A stretch of 63,441 nt of DNA from positions 1 to 63,441 of the forward strand of contig NZ_FOCO01000019.1 in assembly GCF_900110135.1 (NCBI RefSeq), read 5' to 3'. The translations under genes and the position numbers were made by a program. This document shows, piece by piece, positions 1 to 8,945 of this stretch. Source of the DNA: Pseudorhodobacter antarcticus (GTDB lineage: Bacteria; Pseudomonadota; Alphaproteobacteria; Rhodobacterales; Rhodobacteraceae). Below the pieces are notes generated by a model. That model searched no databases, was not told the origin of the DNA, and saw nothing but the letters and a program-made list of their open reading frames with translations. The first letter of the stretch is position 1. Every line of letters starts with the position of its first letter.

Positions 1-331
1 CCACGGTAGGGGATGTTGACCTTCAAGGTCTTCTGGCGACGGCTCAGGGTGCTGAAGTTTGGCACCGCCCAATCCAAGTCGATCAGGTGCAGGAGGCTCT
101 CGACAAACCCCGTCGTCTGCCGCAGCGCCATGCCGAACAGTACTTTCATCGTCAGACATGTCTGGATCGCAGCGTCACTGTAGTCGGCTGTCGGCCACGT
201 TTTCCGGTCGGCGCAGCCTCCCAGGTCATGGTGGGATCGAACCAAATCGTCAGCGAGCCACGACGCTTGAGCGCTTCGTTATAGGCGGACCAGTTCCTGG
301 TCTTGCAGGCGAGGGGTGTCGGTTTACTCAT
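1..331 (-). pseudogene. IS5-family transposase, N-terminal part, frameshifted
   Basis: On the minus strand an ATG at 331-329 opens a frame beginning MSKPTPLACKTRNWSAYNEA and continuing through RRGSLTIWFDPTMTWEA to KRGRQPT. This is the typical N-terminus of IS903-group IS5 transposases. Near 181-186 one base is missing relative to the expected RQPTYSDAAIQT. The frame is lost there and recovered in the next register, which reads YSDAAIQTCLTMKVLFGMAL and on to SRRQKTLKVNIPYRG at the left edge. About 110 codons are visible and the DDE catalytic core would lie outside the window. With the frameshift this copy should not make a full transposase unless it uses programmed slippage, and I see no slippery run here. 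It is either a dead copy or a sequencing error. Confidence 0.85.
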
Positions 332-394
332 ACCACACAGCTACCATGCTGGATTCACAAGATGAATCCCTCATGGGATTTGTGCAACAGAGCC
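1..394 (-). mobile_element. IS5-family insertion sequence, 5' end only (runs off the left edge)
   Basis: The right boundary is set by an 18-base terminal sequence at about 377-394. Read on the minus strand it begins GGCTCTGTTGCACAAATC, the form I know for IS903/IS5-type terminal repeats. Inside it lies the start of a transposase read leftward. The other end and any target-site duplication are outside the window. Bases right of 394 return to a different, AT-richer gene, so the element appears to have inserted into it. Confidence 0.85.
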
Positions 395-765
395 GGTTAA
401 CAGGGCAAACTTACGAGAAAAGCTGTTTGAAAGACGATTTCAGATTTTTAAAAAGGCACAGTCATTTTTGTCTGAGATATTGGGAAAAGCAAAACTCTCA
501 GATGAAAGTTATTGAAAATCCACAGACACATGCCAACGCATCACGGTTTCTTTTTGGGAAAGACATCCAGCGCTATCTTCTGGAAGTGCGAAATCATGCC
601 GGCAAAATGAAAATGTATCAATCAATTTTGGCAGACTTAGAACTGGGTGAAGAACGAACAAAAAATGTTAGATTACAACACGATCACAACACTTGGTTAA
701 CGGACCAACTTAACCCGTTATTCGATAAGTTTGAACCGTTTCTCGGCTTTGGAAAACATAGGTGA
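395..765 (+). pseudogene. 3' remnant of an unknown gene interrupted by the IS5 element
   Basis: An open frame continues from inside the IS end to a TGA at 763-765. The part outside the IS, about 123 residues, is rich in Lys, His, Phe and Tyr. It has amphipathic helices (for example FLFGKDIQRYLLEVRNHAGK) and no membrane segment or known catalytic motif. Its base composition is clearly AT-richer than the neighbouring genes, which suggests a horizontally acquired gene. The upstream half lies beyond the IS and off the window. I do not recognise the family. The ATG codons inside the IS-derived part are probably not a native start, so this is best read as the tail of a disrupted gene. Confidence 0.55.
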
Positions 766-858
766 CATACGAAGTGTTCGGCACGCCTCAAAATAGTTTC
801 ACTTTAATTTCGGCTCTTCGAGACAATTACGCCACCCTTTGGCCCTGTTAGAAGCAAA

Positions 859-924
859 CGTAGGGTGAGGTTCCACCCCACAACTCCCCCACCCCACCAA
901 CAGCAAGTTAAAACCCACCCTACG
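859..924. repeat. CGTAGGGTG inverted repeat, related to the 48 kb repeat
   Basis: CGTAGGGTG at 859-867 is matched by its exact reverse complement at 916-924. The 14 bases at 913-926 (ACCCACCCTACGCC) are identical to bases 48000-48013. The rest of the 292-base gap from 766 to 1057 is C-rich and holds no convincing gene apart from overlapping shadow frames. It is probably a dispersed intergenic repeat family or a terminator-like structure. Confidence 0.5.
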
Positions 925-1057
925 CCCCCTTGCATCCTCCCTCCCACAAGCCCATCTTCCAACCACAGGCTCCGGCCCACCGCCCCTGATGTGCATATCG
1001 CGCAACCATCCGCCCGGCACCCCGCACGGCGGAAACTTCGGCCAAAGGGAACACCCC

Positions 1058-1189
1058 ATGTCCAAAGAGAAAAACAAAGGCAACAAGGAAACCAAAAAGC
1101 CCAAAAAGGAAAAGGTCAAAATCCTCGCCACCGCCAATTCCAACGCGGGCAAGGATGCGACCACCATCGCGGGCAAAAAGATCAAATAA
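1058..1189 (+). CDS. Small lysine-rich hypothetical protein (43 aa)
   Basis: ATG at 1058 follows AAAGGGA (1044-1050) at good spacing. This start is preferred to the longer frame beginning at 989, whose extra residues look non-coding. The product begins MSKEKNKGNKETKKPKKEKV and ends IAGKKIK. It is extremely basic, with Lys at roughly a third of positions, and has no signal peptide or membrane segment. I know similar 40-60 residue Lys-rich peptides with a Thr-Ile-Ala-Gly-Lys-Lys ending as conserved hypotheticals in Rhodobacterales. A nucleic-acid-binding role is plausible from charge alone but unproven. A 7-base-pair hairpin at 1208-1225 directly downstream may end its transcript. Confidence 0.65.
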   Translation: MSKEKNKGNKETKKPKKEKVKILATANSNAGKDATTIAGKKIK

Positions 1190-1207
1190 CCACCGCGTCA
1201 GGCGTAG

Positions 1208-1225
1208 GTCGGGGTTCACCCCGAC
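1208..1225 (+). terminator. Hairpin downstream of the Lys-rich peptide gene
   Basis: GTCGGGG-TTCA-CCCCGAC forms a perfect 7-base-pair stem 18 bases after the stop codon. It is followed by a C/T-rich stretch rather than a clean T run, so it is only a tentative terminator. Confidence 0.4.
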
Positions 1226-1316
1226 TCTCCCCCTCTCTGCGCACTCCCCTCCGCCCCCCGCACCCTGCCGCAAAAACCCGATATTTTCCCTTTGACAATA
1301 CTCCCCCGCCCCCGGC

Positions 1317-2357
1317 ATGAACCGCGAGCAATCAGCGCAGGCCGGGGGTGTGATGCCGCAGCGACGTTCCGGGTTTGACGTGGTCAAGGGGGCGGCCATC
1401 ATTCTGGTAGTCATAGGCCATGTTTGGCGCGGGCTTTTCACCGCCGAAATGATCCCCAATACGGGTCTTTATCAACGCATCGACGCCGCCATTTACCTCT
1501 TTCACATGCCGGTGTTTTTCTTCCTGTCCGGCCTGTTCTTCAGCGCCCGCCTCCCTTTGACAGATTTCATGCAAAACCGCGCAATTCTGCTGATCTGGCC
1601 AATGCTGCTGTGGGGTTGGATTGATGCTGCCCTAAAAACCGCCGCAAACATCCCAATCAAAGGGCAGGTTTTGATATGGCCCGAGGTGGCGCTGTCGGTC
1701 CTGCCGCCCATCGGCATTTTCTGGTTTCTGTACACGCTGTTTATTCTGCATATCATCGGTTGGGCCGTCACGCGCTTGCCGCGCACCCTGCGCCTCATAA
1801 CCCTTGCGGGGCTGTCTATCGCTGCGATCATGGGCTGGATCAACGTCAGCCCCTTCGACAGCCTGTGGCCCAGCGTCATCTATGCCCCACCGTTTTTCGC
1901 AGGGCTGGCCTTTGCTGTGGTGGCGGGGTCGGGCAAGCTGCTGCACCGCGCGCTGATTTGGCCGGGGATTGCCGCCTTTGTGCTGGCGCAAGGCATGGTC
2001 GCAAGCGGCGTGACCGTGCTGCATCCACTGGTCGCAGCGCTGGCGATGGTGCTTGGCACCGCCGCGTTCATCGGCCTGTTTGCGAACTTGCCGTCAGGGG
2101 CGCGCTGGCACGCAGGCTTGCTTGCGCTTGGGCGGGTGACCATGCCGATCTATCTGACCCATGTGATTTTTTCGGCAGGCACCCGTTTGATTTTGCGCGC
2201 GCTTGGCACCGAAAACCTTGCGCTGCACCTTAGCTTGGGCACAATCGCGGGCGTCCTTGGCCCCCTCGCTTTGGTCTGGGCGGCGCGGCGCATGGGCATT
2301 GCGACTTGGATCGGCTTCGATGCCCCCGCCCGCGTCAGTTCAACGACAGCCCGCTGA
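1317..2357 (+). CDS. Acyltransferase family 3 membrane protein
   Basis: A 346-residue polytopic membrane protein of the Acyl_transf_3 (OafA/WecH-type) family, which transfers acyl groups to surface sugars or other acceptors at the inner membrane. The signature is near the N-terminus: RSGFDVVKGAAIILVVIGHVWRG carries the early conserved Asp and the catalytic-region His. It is followed by about ten hydrophobic segments (for example FFFLSGLFFSA at about residue 67 and MPIYLTHVIFSAG near residue 276). The start could be the ATG at 1317 or the internal Met at 1353. Length and topology fit the family. The substrate cannot be told from sequence. Its last 23 bases overlap the convergent gene ending at 2335. 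Confidence 0.85.
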   Translation: MNREQSAQAGGVMPQRRSGFDVVKGAAIILVVIGHVWRGLFTAEMIPNTGLYQRIDAAIYLFHMPVFFFLSGLFFSARLPLTDFMQNRAILLIWPMLLWGWIDAALKTAANIPIKGQVLIWPEVALSVLPPIGIFWFLYTLFILHIIGWAVTRLPRTLRLITLAGLSIAAIMGWINVSPFDSLWPSVIYAPPFFAGLAFAVVAGSGKLLHRALIWPGIAAFVLAQGMVASGVTVLHPLVAALAMVLGTAAFIGLFANLPSGARWHAGLLALGRVTMPIYLTHVIFSAGTRLILRALGTENLALHLSLGTIAGVLGPLALVWAARRMGIATWIGFDAPARVSSTTAR

Positions 2358-2994
2358 TGCTGGCACGAATGGCGGTTTTGGTGTCGTCGCTGTCCGCAGA
2401 CACGGCCAACCCAACCAAGGCCCCCGGCGTTCCACCAAACGCGCGCTTGTAATCCGCCACCAAATTCACGCTTTCGGAATGTTGCCCCGTCCCCGCCGCC
2501 CGCAGCAAAATCGTTTTGCCGCGACTGCCAAGGTACGGGCTGGCAAGCTGCGTGCCCCGCGCCCGGTTGTCGCCCCAAACATAGGTCAACACCCGTGCGG
2601 AATCTTTGGTCAACAGCTTGCGCACATCGGCATTTGCGCCCAGCGCGCGCGCCTCTGCCTCGGGCAAAAACACGAAATACAGTGACGCATTGCGATCATC
2701 GCCGCCTTTTTTCGCCAAATCCGTGGCGGGCACTGATTGCGTCACCCCCCAAGACCATTTCGCCGCCTTTGCCCCCCAAGATGCTTCAGTCACGCGGGCA
2801 TACGCCAGCGATACCGATCCATCCGATGCAATGGACATCGACCGACCGCCAAACCCGTATTTATTCGACGAAAACAGCGAAAACCGTTGGGTTTTCCATG
2901 TGTTGTCAAAGGCCACGCTTTGCGCTTGCGCGCTGGTGGTCAGGCTGGGGGCAAGGAATGCGGCCAAAATGCTGGCAAGAATAAAACGCGTCAT
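2335..2994 (-). CDS. DUF3047-family secreted protein
   Basis: 219 residues from the ATG at 2994, which opens a clear Sec signal peptide (MTRFILASILAAFLAPSLTT, then SAQA before the mature SVAFDNTW). The longer upstream frame would bury the signal and is rejected. The mature part contains SLYFVFLPEAEARAL, VLTYVWGDNRARGTQLASPY and a C-terminal LVGLAVSADSDDTKTAIRASISGLSL. These match the DUF3047 family, a beta-sandwich-like domain of unknown function exported to the periplasm. It is a single gene convergent with the acyltransferase, and its stop lies inside that gene's 3' end. Confidence 0.8.
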   Translation of the reverse strand: MTRFILASILAAFLAPSLTTSAQAQSVAFDNTWKTQRFSLFSSNKYGFGGRSMSIASDGSVSLAYARVTEASWGAKAAKWSWGVTQSVPATDLAKKGGDDRNASLYFVFLPEAEARALGANADVRKLLTKDSARVLTYVWGDNRARGTQLASPYLGSRGKTILLRAAGTGQHSESVNLVADYKRAFGGTPGALVGLAVSADSDDTKTAIRASISGLSLN

Positions 2995-3078
2995 GGGGCC
3001 TCCAATATATGTAGCCTTAGCCCTAGCACCCTTTGGCTGTAACAGGGCACACAACTGCTTGAAGCGCGCGTGAGCGTG

Positions 3079-3759
3079 TCACACCACGACCTGCCCCGCC
3101 TCCAGCCGCACGATGCGGTCCATCCTTGCGGCCAATTCCATGTTATGCGTGGCGATCAAAGCTGACAGCCCGGTGTCGCGCACCAGCGCCATCAATGCGC
3201 CGAACACTTGGTCCGATGTGGCGGGGTCAAGGTTGCCCGTGGGTTCATCCGCCAACAGCAAACGCGGGCCGTTTGCCAGCGCCCGGCAAAAGGCCACGCG
3301 CTGTTGTTCGCCCCCCGACAGGGCGGCGGGGCGGTGAACCGCGCGGTGACCCACGCCCACTTGGTCCAACAGCATCCGCGACCGCGCATCGGCCACGCTG
3401 CGCGCCACGCCATTGGCGAGCTGCGGCAGGGTGATGTTTTCCAACGCCGAAAATTCGGGCAGCAGGTGGTGAAACTGGTAAATAAAACCCACATCGCGGC
3501 GGCGCGCATCGGTGCGCGCGCGGTCGGATAAACCCGCCAAATCGGTGCCCCCCAACCGCATTTCGCCACTATCGGCGGTGTCCAGCAACCCCGCGATATG
3601 CAACAACGTCGATTTGCCGGCCCCCGATGGGGCCACCAGCGCCACCACCTCGCCCCGCGCCACGGTCAGGGACGCGCCGCGCAGCACTTGCACCTCGGCG
3701 GGCTTGCCTTTGTTATAGGCTTTGGTCACGTCTTGCAGCGACAGCATGATGTCATTCAT
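3079..3759 (-). CDS. lolD: Lipoprotein-releasing ABC transporter ATPase LolD
   Basis: A 226-residue ABC ATPase of the LolD/MacB type that energises removal of outer-membrane lipoproteins from the inner membrane. Visible motifs are Walker [10 protein letters not shown] (residues 43-51), the Q-loop region [15 protein letters not shown] (94-108), the signature LSGGEQQR (147-154) and Walker [13 protein letters not shown] (about 165-176). The [14 protein letters not shown] segment is typical of LolD. Its start overlaps the end of the upstream membrane subunit gene by 8 bases, so the two are translationally coupled and co-transcribed. Confidence 0.93.
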   Translation of the reverse strand: MNDIMLSLQDVTKAYNKGKPAEVQVLRGASLTVARGEVVALVAPSGAGKSTLLHIAGLLDTADSGEMRLGGTDLAGLSDRARTDARRRDVGFIYQFHHLLPEFSALENITLPQLANGVARSVADARSRMLLDQVGVGHRAVHRPAALSGGEQQRVAFCRALANGPRLLLADEPTGNLDPATSDQVFGALMALVRDTGLSALIATHNMELAARMDRIVRLEAGQVVV

Positions 3760-5038
3760 AGCGCAGCGCCTCCACGGGGTTCATTCGGGCCGCACGGCGC
3801 GCCGGGAATATGGTCACCACAAACGACAGCCCCAGCGACAACCCCACCGCCGACATCACATCGGCAAGTTGCAGCTTGGCGGGCAGCGCATAAATGCCGC
3901 GAATGGCCGGGTCCCACACGCCGCCCCCCGCAACATAATTCACAAAGCTGAAAATCGGGTCGATATAGACCGCAAACACGCAGCCCAACACCACGCCCAG
4001 CGCGGTGCCAATAATCCCGGTAAACGCGCCACAGATGAAAAACACGCGCAAAATCGACCCTTCGGTCAGGCCCATCGTGCGCAAAATCCCAACATCGCGG
4101 CCTTTGTTTTTCACCAACATAATCAGCCCCGACACAATGTTCATCGCTGCAATCAGCACCAAAACGGACATGATGATGAACATCACATTATCCTCAATAT
4201 CCAGCGCGCGCAAAAATCCGCCCGAACTGTCGCGCCATGTCCAGACATTGGCCAGCGGCCCCGCAGCCCCCATCAGGTCATACACCATCCGGTCCACGCC
4301 TTCGGGGTCTGTCACCATCACCTCAATCTCATCCGCCAAACCTTCGCGGTTGAAATAGGTCTGCGCCTGCGCCAGCGGCATATAAATCCGTGTGCGGTCA
4401 ATGTCATAGCGCCCAGCGGTAAAGACATAAACCACCTCATAGGCCGATACGCGCGGGCTGGTGCCAAAGGCGGTTTTCACCCCATTGGGCGAAATCAGGC
4501 GAATACGGTCGCCCACCGTCACCCCCAATTCGCGCGCCACCCCCGACCCTATCGCGATGCCTTCATCATAGCGTTCAATCGCGCCATATGCCTCCGCCCC
4601 GTCGCCCACGCGCGGGATGGACCGCATATCGGCGGCGCGCATGCCGTACACCTCAACCCCCGAACTGCGATCACCCGATGTCGCCATCACTTGGCCGCGC
4701 AGCATGGGGGCCGCGCGCGTCACACCCGGCACGGCGGCCACGTTTTGCGCCACCGCATCATAATCTTCAAAGCTGCGAATGGTACGCCCATCCGCCGCCT
4801 CATGCTGGCTGGCATAGATGGTCACATGGGCGTTGGCCCCCAAAATCGTGTCCACAAATTCCGCGCGAAACCCTGCGCGCACCGACAAGGTGGCAATCAG
4901 CGCAAACACCGCCAACGTGATGCCGATCAAGCTGATCCAGGTCATCACCGACACGCCACCTTCGGCCCGTTTGGCGCGCAGATACCGCCACGCGATCATC
5001 CATTCAAACGGCGCAAAGGGCGGGGTGGACAAAGGCAT
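3752..5038 (-). CDS. lolC: Lipoprotein-releasing ABC transporter permease LolC/LolE
   Basis: 428 residues with the LolC/E layout: a short cytoplasmic N-terminus ([14 protein letters not shown]), a first membrane helix near residues 32-52, a large periplasmic MacB-type domain to about residue 290, then three membrane helices and the C-terminal [17 protein letters not shown] motif. Alphaproteobacteria usually have a single LolF-like gene doing the work of LolC and LolE, and no second copy is present here. It works with LolD encoded just downstream to extract lipoproteins for LolA. Conserved neighbours (proS upstream, lolD downstream) match other Rhodobacterales. Confidence 0.92.
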   Translation of the reverse strand: MPLSTPPFAPFEWMIAWRYLRAKRAEGGVSVMTWISLIGITLAVFALIATLSVRAGFRAEFVDTILGANAHVTIYASQHEAADGRTIRSFEDYDAVAQNVAAVPGVTRAAPMLRGQVMATSGDRSSGVEVYGMRAADMRSIPRVGDGAEAYGAIERYDEGIAIGSGVARELGVTVGDRIRLISPNGVKTAFGTSPRVSAYEVVYVFTAGRYDIDRTRIYMPLAQAQTYFNREGLADEIEVMVTDPEGVDRMVYDLMGAAGPLANVWTWRDSSGGFLRALDIEDNVMFIIMSVLVLIAAMNIVSGLIMLVKNKGRDVGILRTMGLTEGSILRVFFICGAFTGIIGTALGVVLGCVFAVYIDPIFSFVNYVAGGGVWDPAIRGIYALPAKLQLADVMSAVGLSLGLSFVVTIFPARRAARMNPVEALRYE

Positions 5039-5096
5039 ATCTCCTGTAATCGGGCGGCGTCTTGGCCCTAGGCCATAGGGTTAACCAAGCGCCGGG

Positions 5097-5627
5097 TCAA
5101 TGCACGCGCCCGTGTGCGGCGTCGCGCACCGGGCTTTTCGCGCGCAACCGCCGAAACGGCCAACCAAGAATGGAAAAAACCAATTTTATCCCCGCAAAAC
5201 CGCCAAAAAACCCCAGCACCCCAGCCACAGCCCCCGCCACCGTCAAGGGCAGCGCAGGTTGGTAATCCCCCCATGTCGCGGCGAACGTTTCTGCGTCGCC
5301 CAACCTATGCGGCATTGCGATGCGTTCCATCGGGCTGGCCAGCCGCAAAAACGCCAAATCCGCCGCCAACCGTTCGTGGCGCGCAAACATCCGCGCCGTA
5401 TCGGTTTTGCGCGCGGCCAAAAACGCGGTGCCTTGCAACTGGTCCAGTGCGGCGTCCCGCGTCAGGCCATTGGCGGTGGCAGACCGATCAAAATCGGCCA
5501 CCACCAGCGTCAGCGCATCGACTTGGCCGCCAAGGCGTTGAATATATTGCTGCGAAAATTCGGGGTATTGCGACAGCGCCACAGCCCCCGAAATGCCACC
5601 GGCAAGGGCAAGAATTTTAGCAATCAT
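5097..5627 (-). CDS. DUF2937-family protein
   Basis: A 176-residue protein beginning MIAKILALAGGISGAVALSQ (hydrophobic N-terminal segment or signal anchor), followed by PEFSQQYIQRLGGQVDAL, the hallmark of DUF2937. A second hydrophobic stretch near residues 127-155 (LTVAGAVAGVLGFFGGFAGIK) precedes a basic tail (PFRRLRAKSPVR). This predicts two membrane helices with a periplasmic helical loop. Function is unknown. It lies between proS (15 bases upstream) and the lol genes, all on the minus strand, and could be read from the proS promoter. Confidence 0.75.
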   Translation of the reverse strand: MIAKILALAGGISGAVALSQYPEFSQQYIQRLGGQVDALTLVVADFDRSATANGLTRDAALDQLQGTAFLAARKTDTARMFARHERLAADLAFLRLASPMERIAMPHRLGDAETFAATWGDYQPALPLTVAGAVAGVLGFFGGFAGIKLVFSILGWPFRRLRAKSPVRDAAHGRVH

Positions 5628-5642
5628 CCTTGCCCCCTGCCC

Positions 5643-6980
5643 TTAAATTCCGGCGTAGATTTCGACAATCCGCGCCACGGCATCCTCTGCCGTCATCTCT
5701 ACACTTTCGCCCGTGCGCCTGCTGGTCAATTCCACCACGCCGTTTTTCAACCCACGCGGCCCCACGGTGATGCGCCACGGCAAGCCGATCAAATCCATCG
5801 TCGCAAACTTGGCCCCTGCGCGTTCGTCGCGGTCGTCATACAAGGGGTCAAGGCCAGCCTTTTGCAGCGCCTTATACATCGCCTCACAGGCCGCATCGGT
5901 ATCGGCGTCGCCTTGCTTTAGGTTCACAATCCCGCAATGGAAGGGCGTGACACCTTCGGGCCAGATGATACCCTTATCGTCATGGCTCGCCTCAATAATC
6001 GCACCCAGCAAGCGTGATACGCCAATGCCGTGGCTGCCCATATGCACGGGCACTTTGCCGCCATCGGGCGTGACCACATTGGCCCCCATCGCATCGGAAT
6101 ACTTGGTGCCGAAATAGAAAATCTGGCCCACCTCGATCCCCCGCGCCGATTTGCGCCGTTCCTCGGGGATGGCATCAAACACCGCCACATCATGCGTCTC
6201 GTCCGTACGAGCATAAAGCGAGGTAAACTCCTGCATCACCGCCTCGCACTGCGCTTTGTCGTCATAATCAATCTCGCGCGCGCCCAGTTTGATGTCGGTC
6301 ACTTGGGCGTCATAAAACACCTCCGACTCGCCGGTTTCGGCCAGCACCAAAAATTCATGCGTGTCATCGCCGCCAATGGGCCCCGAATCCGCGCGCATCG
6401 GAATGGCTTGCAGCCCCATGCGTTCATAAGTACGCAAATAACTGACCAAGTGGCGGTTATACGCGTGCAGCGCATCTTCCTTGGTCAAATCAAAGTTGTA
6501 CCCGTCCTTCATCAAGAACTCGCGCCCCCGCATCACGCCAAACCGTGGCCGCATCTCATCGCGGAACTTCCACTGGATGTGGTACAGCGTCAGCGGCAAA
6601 TCCTTGTAGCTGCCAACATGGGCGCGAAAAATATCGGTGATCATTTCCTCATTCGTCGGACCATAAAGCATGTCCCGCCCCTGCCGGTCCTTGATGCGCA
6701 ACATTTCCTGCCCATAATCATCATAACGACCGGATTCGCGCCACAAATCAGCGGGTTGCAGTGTGGGCATCAACAACGGAATATGGCCTGCGCGCGCTTG
6801 TTCCTCATGCACAATCTGTTCAATCCGCCGCAGCACTTTGAACCCCAGCGGCAACCAGGAATAAATCCCCGCCGCCTGCTGCTTTATCATACCCGCCCGC
6901 AACATATAGCGGTGGCTGACAATCTGCGCCTCGGCAGGATTGTCTTTCAAAACAGGAAGGAAATAGCGTGTCAGCCGCAT
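5643..6980 (-). CDS. proS: Prolyl-tRNA synthetase
   Basis: A 445-residue class II aminoacyl-tRNA synthetase that charges tRNA-Pro. The start is taken at the ATG at 6980 ([20 protein letters not shown]), the family N-terminus. The frame extends 34 codons further upstream but that stretch is not conserved. Motif 2 is seen as [24 protein letters not shown], motif 3 near [14 protein letters not shown], and the anticodon-binding domain begins near GIVNLKQGD. Its length without the large editing insertion is typical of the alphaproteobacterial short ProS type. Confidence 0.95.
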   Translation of the reverse strand: MRLTRYFLPVLKDNPAEAQIVSHRYMLRAGMIKQQAAGIYSWLPLGFKVLRRIEQIVHEEQARAGHIPLLMPTLQPADLWRESGRYDDYGQEMLRIKDRQGRDMLYGPTNEEMITDIFRAHVGSYKDLPLTLYHIQWKFRDEMRPRFGVMRGREFLMKDGYNFDLTKEDALHAYNRHLVSYLRTYERMGLQAIPMRADSGPIGGDDTHEFLVLAETGESEVFYDAQVTDIKLGAREIDYDDKAQCEAVMQEFTSLYARTDETHDVAVFDAIPEERRKSARGIEVGQIFYFGTKYSDAMGANVVTPDGGKVPVHMGSHGIGVSRLLGAIIEASHDDKGIIWPEGVTPFHCGIVNLKQGDADTDAACEAMYKALQKAGLDPLYDDRDERAGAKFATMDLIGLPWRITVGPRGLKNGVVELTSRRTGESVEMTAEDAVARIVEIYAGI

Positions 6981-7145
6981 CAAGGCACCTATCGGGCAAA
7001 GGAATTTATCCGCAGCTTTAGGCAAAACCAACCGTTCAAGCAAGGGTATCGCTGCAAAGCACCGCCAATAGGCACCACACATCGGGCGCGGCCCTTGAAA
7101 ACGGCGGGCTAATGGGCAATGTGTGGCTTAACTCATGGGGGCGCT

Positions 7146-8222
7146 ATGGCATTGCCGGTAAAACAACAATTGACCTATTGGGGCGTGGCCAGCGTGGTGT
7201 TCTTGCTGGTGCTGTGGTTTTTGGCCCCTGTGCTGGCCCCGTTCTTGGTCGGCGGCGCGATTGCCTATTTCATGGACCCGGTGGCGGACCGCCTCCAACG
7301 CTTCGGCGCAAGCCGCGTTGTCGCTACCACCGTCATATCGCTGTCCGCGCTGCTGATTGCGGTGTTGCTGATGCTGGCCGTCATCCCATCCCTCGCCGCA
7401 CAGTTGACCGCATTGATCGACGCCACCCCCCGCATTTTCCAACGCCTGCAAGCCGTGCTGACCGAACAATTCCCCGAGCTGCTGGATGAAAACAGCGTGA
7501 TCCGTAAGGCGATCTTGTCCATCGGCGACAATTTGCGCCAATGGGGCACCGAGGCCGCGAAAACCGTGTTCACCAGCGCGCTTGGGGTGCTGAACGCAGT
7601 TTTGTTCTTGGTCGTGGTTCCCGTGGTCGCTTTCTACTTGCTGCTGGATTGGGACAATATGGTCGCCCGCATCGACGCGCTGCTGCCGCGCGACCACGCC
7701 CCCACCGTGCGCTTGCTGGCGGGCCGCATTGATGGCGTGCTGGCCGCATTCGTGCGCGGCCAAATCAGCGTTTGCATCGTGCTGGGCGTCTATTATTCGG
7801 TGGCATTGATGCTGGCGGGCTTGGAATTTGGGCTGGTTGTGGGGGCGATTGCGGGGGCCATCACCTTTATCCCCTATATCGGCGCACTGGTTGGCGGCGC
7901 TTTGGCAATCGGTCTGGCCTTGTTCCAGTTTTGGGGTGACCCCATTTCCATCGGCATTGTCGCCGCAATCTTCGCCCTCGGCCAGTTTTTAGAAGGCAAC
8001 GTGATCACCCCCCGCCTGGTTGGCAATTCCGTGGGCCTGCACCCGGTGTGGCTCTTGTTTGCACTGTCTGCCTTTGGGTCCGTGCTGGGCTTTGTCGGCA
8101 TGCTGGTCGCGGTGCCTGTGGCCGCCGCGATTGGCGTGATCGCCCGCTGGGGGATTGAACAATACCAAGACAGCCTTTTGTATCGCGGCACAAACACACC
8201 CGATGACACATCCCCCCCGTGA
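7146..8222 (+). CDS. AI-2E family transporter (PerM-like)
   Basis: About 358 residues from the ATG at 7146 (MALPVKQQLTYWG). An upstream in-frame start at 7119 is possible. The protein has a pair of N-terminal membrane helices, a soluble helical segment at about 70-145 (ATPRIFQRLQAVLTEQFPEL) and five or six C-terminal helices including IAGAITFIPYIGALVGGALA and the conserved GNVITPRLVGNSVGLHP. These are diagnostic of the AI-2E/PerM family, exporters or cation/proton antiporters of uncertain substrate. Its stop overlaps the GTG start of hdaA (GTGA), so it is coupled to the hda-ppk-ppx run. The proS gene diverges upstream. Confidence 0.88.
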   Translation: MALPVKQQLTYWGVASVVFLLVLWFLAPVLAPFLVGGAIAYFMDPVADRLQRFGASRVVATTVISLSALLIAVLLMLAVIPSLAAQLTALIDATPRIFQRLQAVLTEQFPELLDENSVIRKAILSIGDNLRQWGTEAAKTVFTSALGVLNAVLFLVVVPVVAFYLLLDWDNMVARIDALLPRDHAPTVRLLAGRIDGVLAAFVRGQISVCIVLGVYYSVALMLAGLEFGLVVGAIAGAITFIPYIGALVGGALAIGLALFQFWGDPISIGIVAAIFALGQFLEGNVITPRLVGNSVGLHPVWLLFALSAFGSVLGFVGMLVAVPVAAAIGVIARWGIEQYQDSLLYRGTNTPDDTSPP

Positions 8223-8890
8223 CCGATCAACTGGCCTTTGATCTGCCATTTCGCGCGGCCTTGGGGCGGGGGGATTTCTTTGTCTCCGCCACCAATGCCG
8301 CAGCGCTGGCAGCATTGGACGATTGGCCCAATTGGCCAAGTGCCAAAATGGTGCTGACAGGCCCGCCCGCATCGGGCAAAACCCATCTGGCGCATGTCTG
8401 GGCCGAAACCACGAATGCCGCCCTGCACCAAGCCGCCAGTTTGGCCACTGCCGATATCGCCACCCTCGCCACCGCAGCCGCCGTGGTGGTGGAAGATTGC
8501 GAAAATCTGCCCCACCAAAACGGCGCGCAAAACGCCCTGTTCCATCTGCACAACATGCTCGCCGCCCGAAACGCGCCGTTGCTCATGACCGCCGCCACAG
8601 CGCCCCGCGATTGGGGCCTCACCCTGCCCGATCTGGCCAGCCGCGTCCAAGCTGCCCCCCTGACCCGGCTGGACGGTCCCGATGATGCGCTGCTCGCCGC
8701 CGTGCTGGTCAAACTGTTCGCCGACCGCCAAATCAGCGTCACGCCCGCCCTGATTGGCTATCTTTTGCCCCGCATGGAACGCAGCTTTGACGCCGCCCGC
8801 GCGCTGGTCGCCACGTTGGATGCCCACGCCCTTGCGCGCGGCACTGGCGTCACCCGCGCGCTGGCCGCAACTGTGCTGGACAATTCATAA
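8219..8890 (+). CDS. hdaA: DnaA regulatory inactivator HdaA-like ATPase
   Basis: A 223-residue AAA+ protein related to DnaA domains III-IV without the DNA-binding domain. It begins with GTG overlapping the preceding stop. The N-terminal QLAFDLPFRAALGRGDFF contains the beta-clamp-binding QLxFDLP motif of Hda. Walker A is GPPASGKTHL (about residues 43-52), and the Walker B region is VVVEDCENL. Hda with the DNA-loaded clamp stimulates ATP hydrolysis by DnaA and so limits re-initiation. The gene sits directly upstream of ppk1 and ppx, an arrangement I know from other alphaproteobacteria. Confidence 0.9.
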   Translation: MTDQLAFDLPFRAALGRGDFFVSATNAAALAALDDWPNWPSAKMVLTGPPASGKTHLAHVWAETTNAALHQAASLATADIATLATAAAVVVEDCENLPHQNGAQNALFHLHNMLAARNAPLLMTAATAPRDWGLTLPDLASRVQAAPLTRLDGPDDALLAAVLVKLFADRQISVTPALIGYLLPRMERSFDAARALVATLDAHALARGTGVTRALAATVLDNS

Positions 8891-8945
8891 AACCCAGCCC
8901 ACAGTTGCCACATGCGCGTTACAAACCAAAGACATAAGCCCCGCC

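Noticed and set aside
3722-5071. A 449-codon open frame on the plus strand
   Set aside because: Antisense to lolC and rich in His, Arg and Gln without recognisable motifs. LolC on the other strand has full family motifs.
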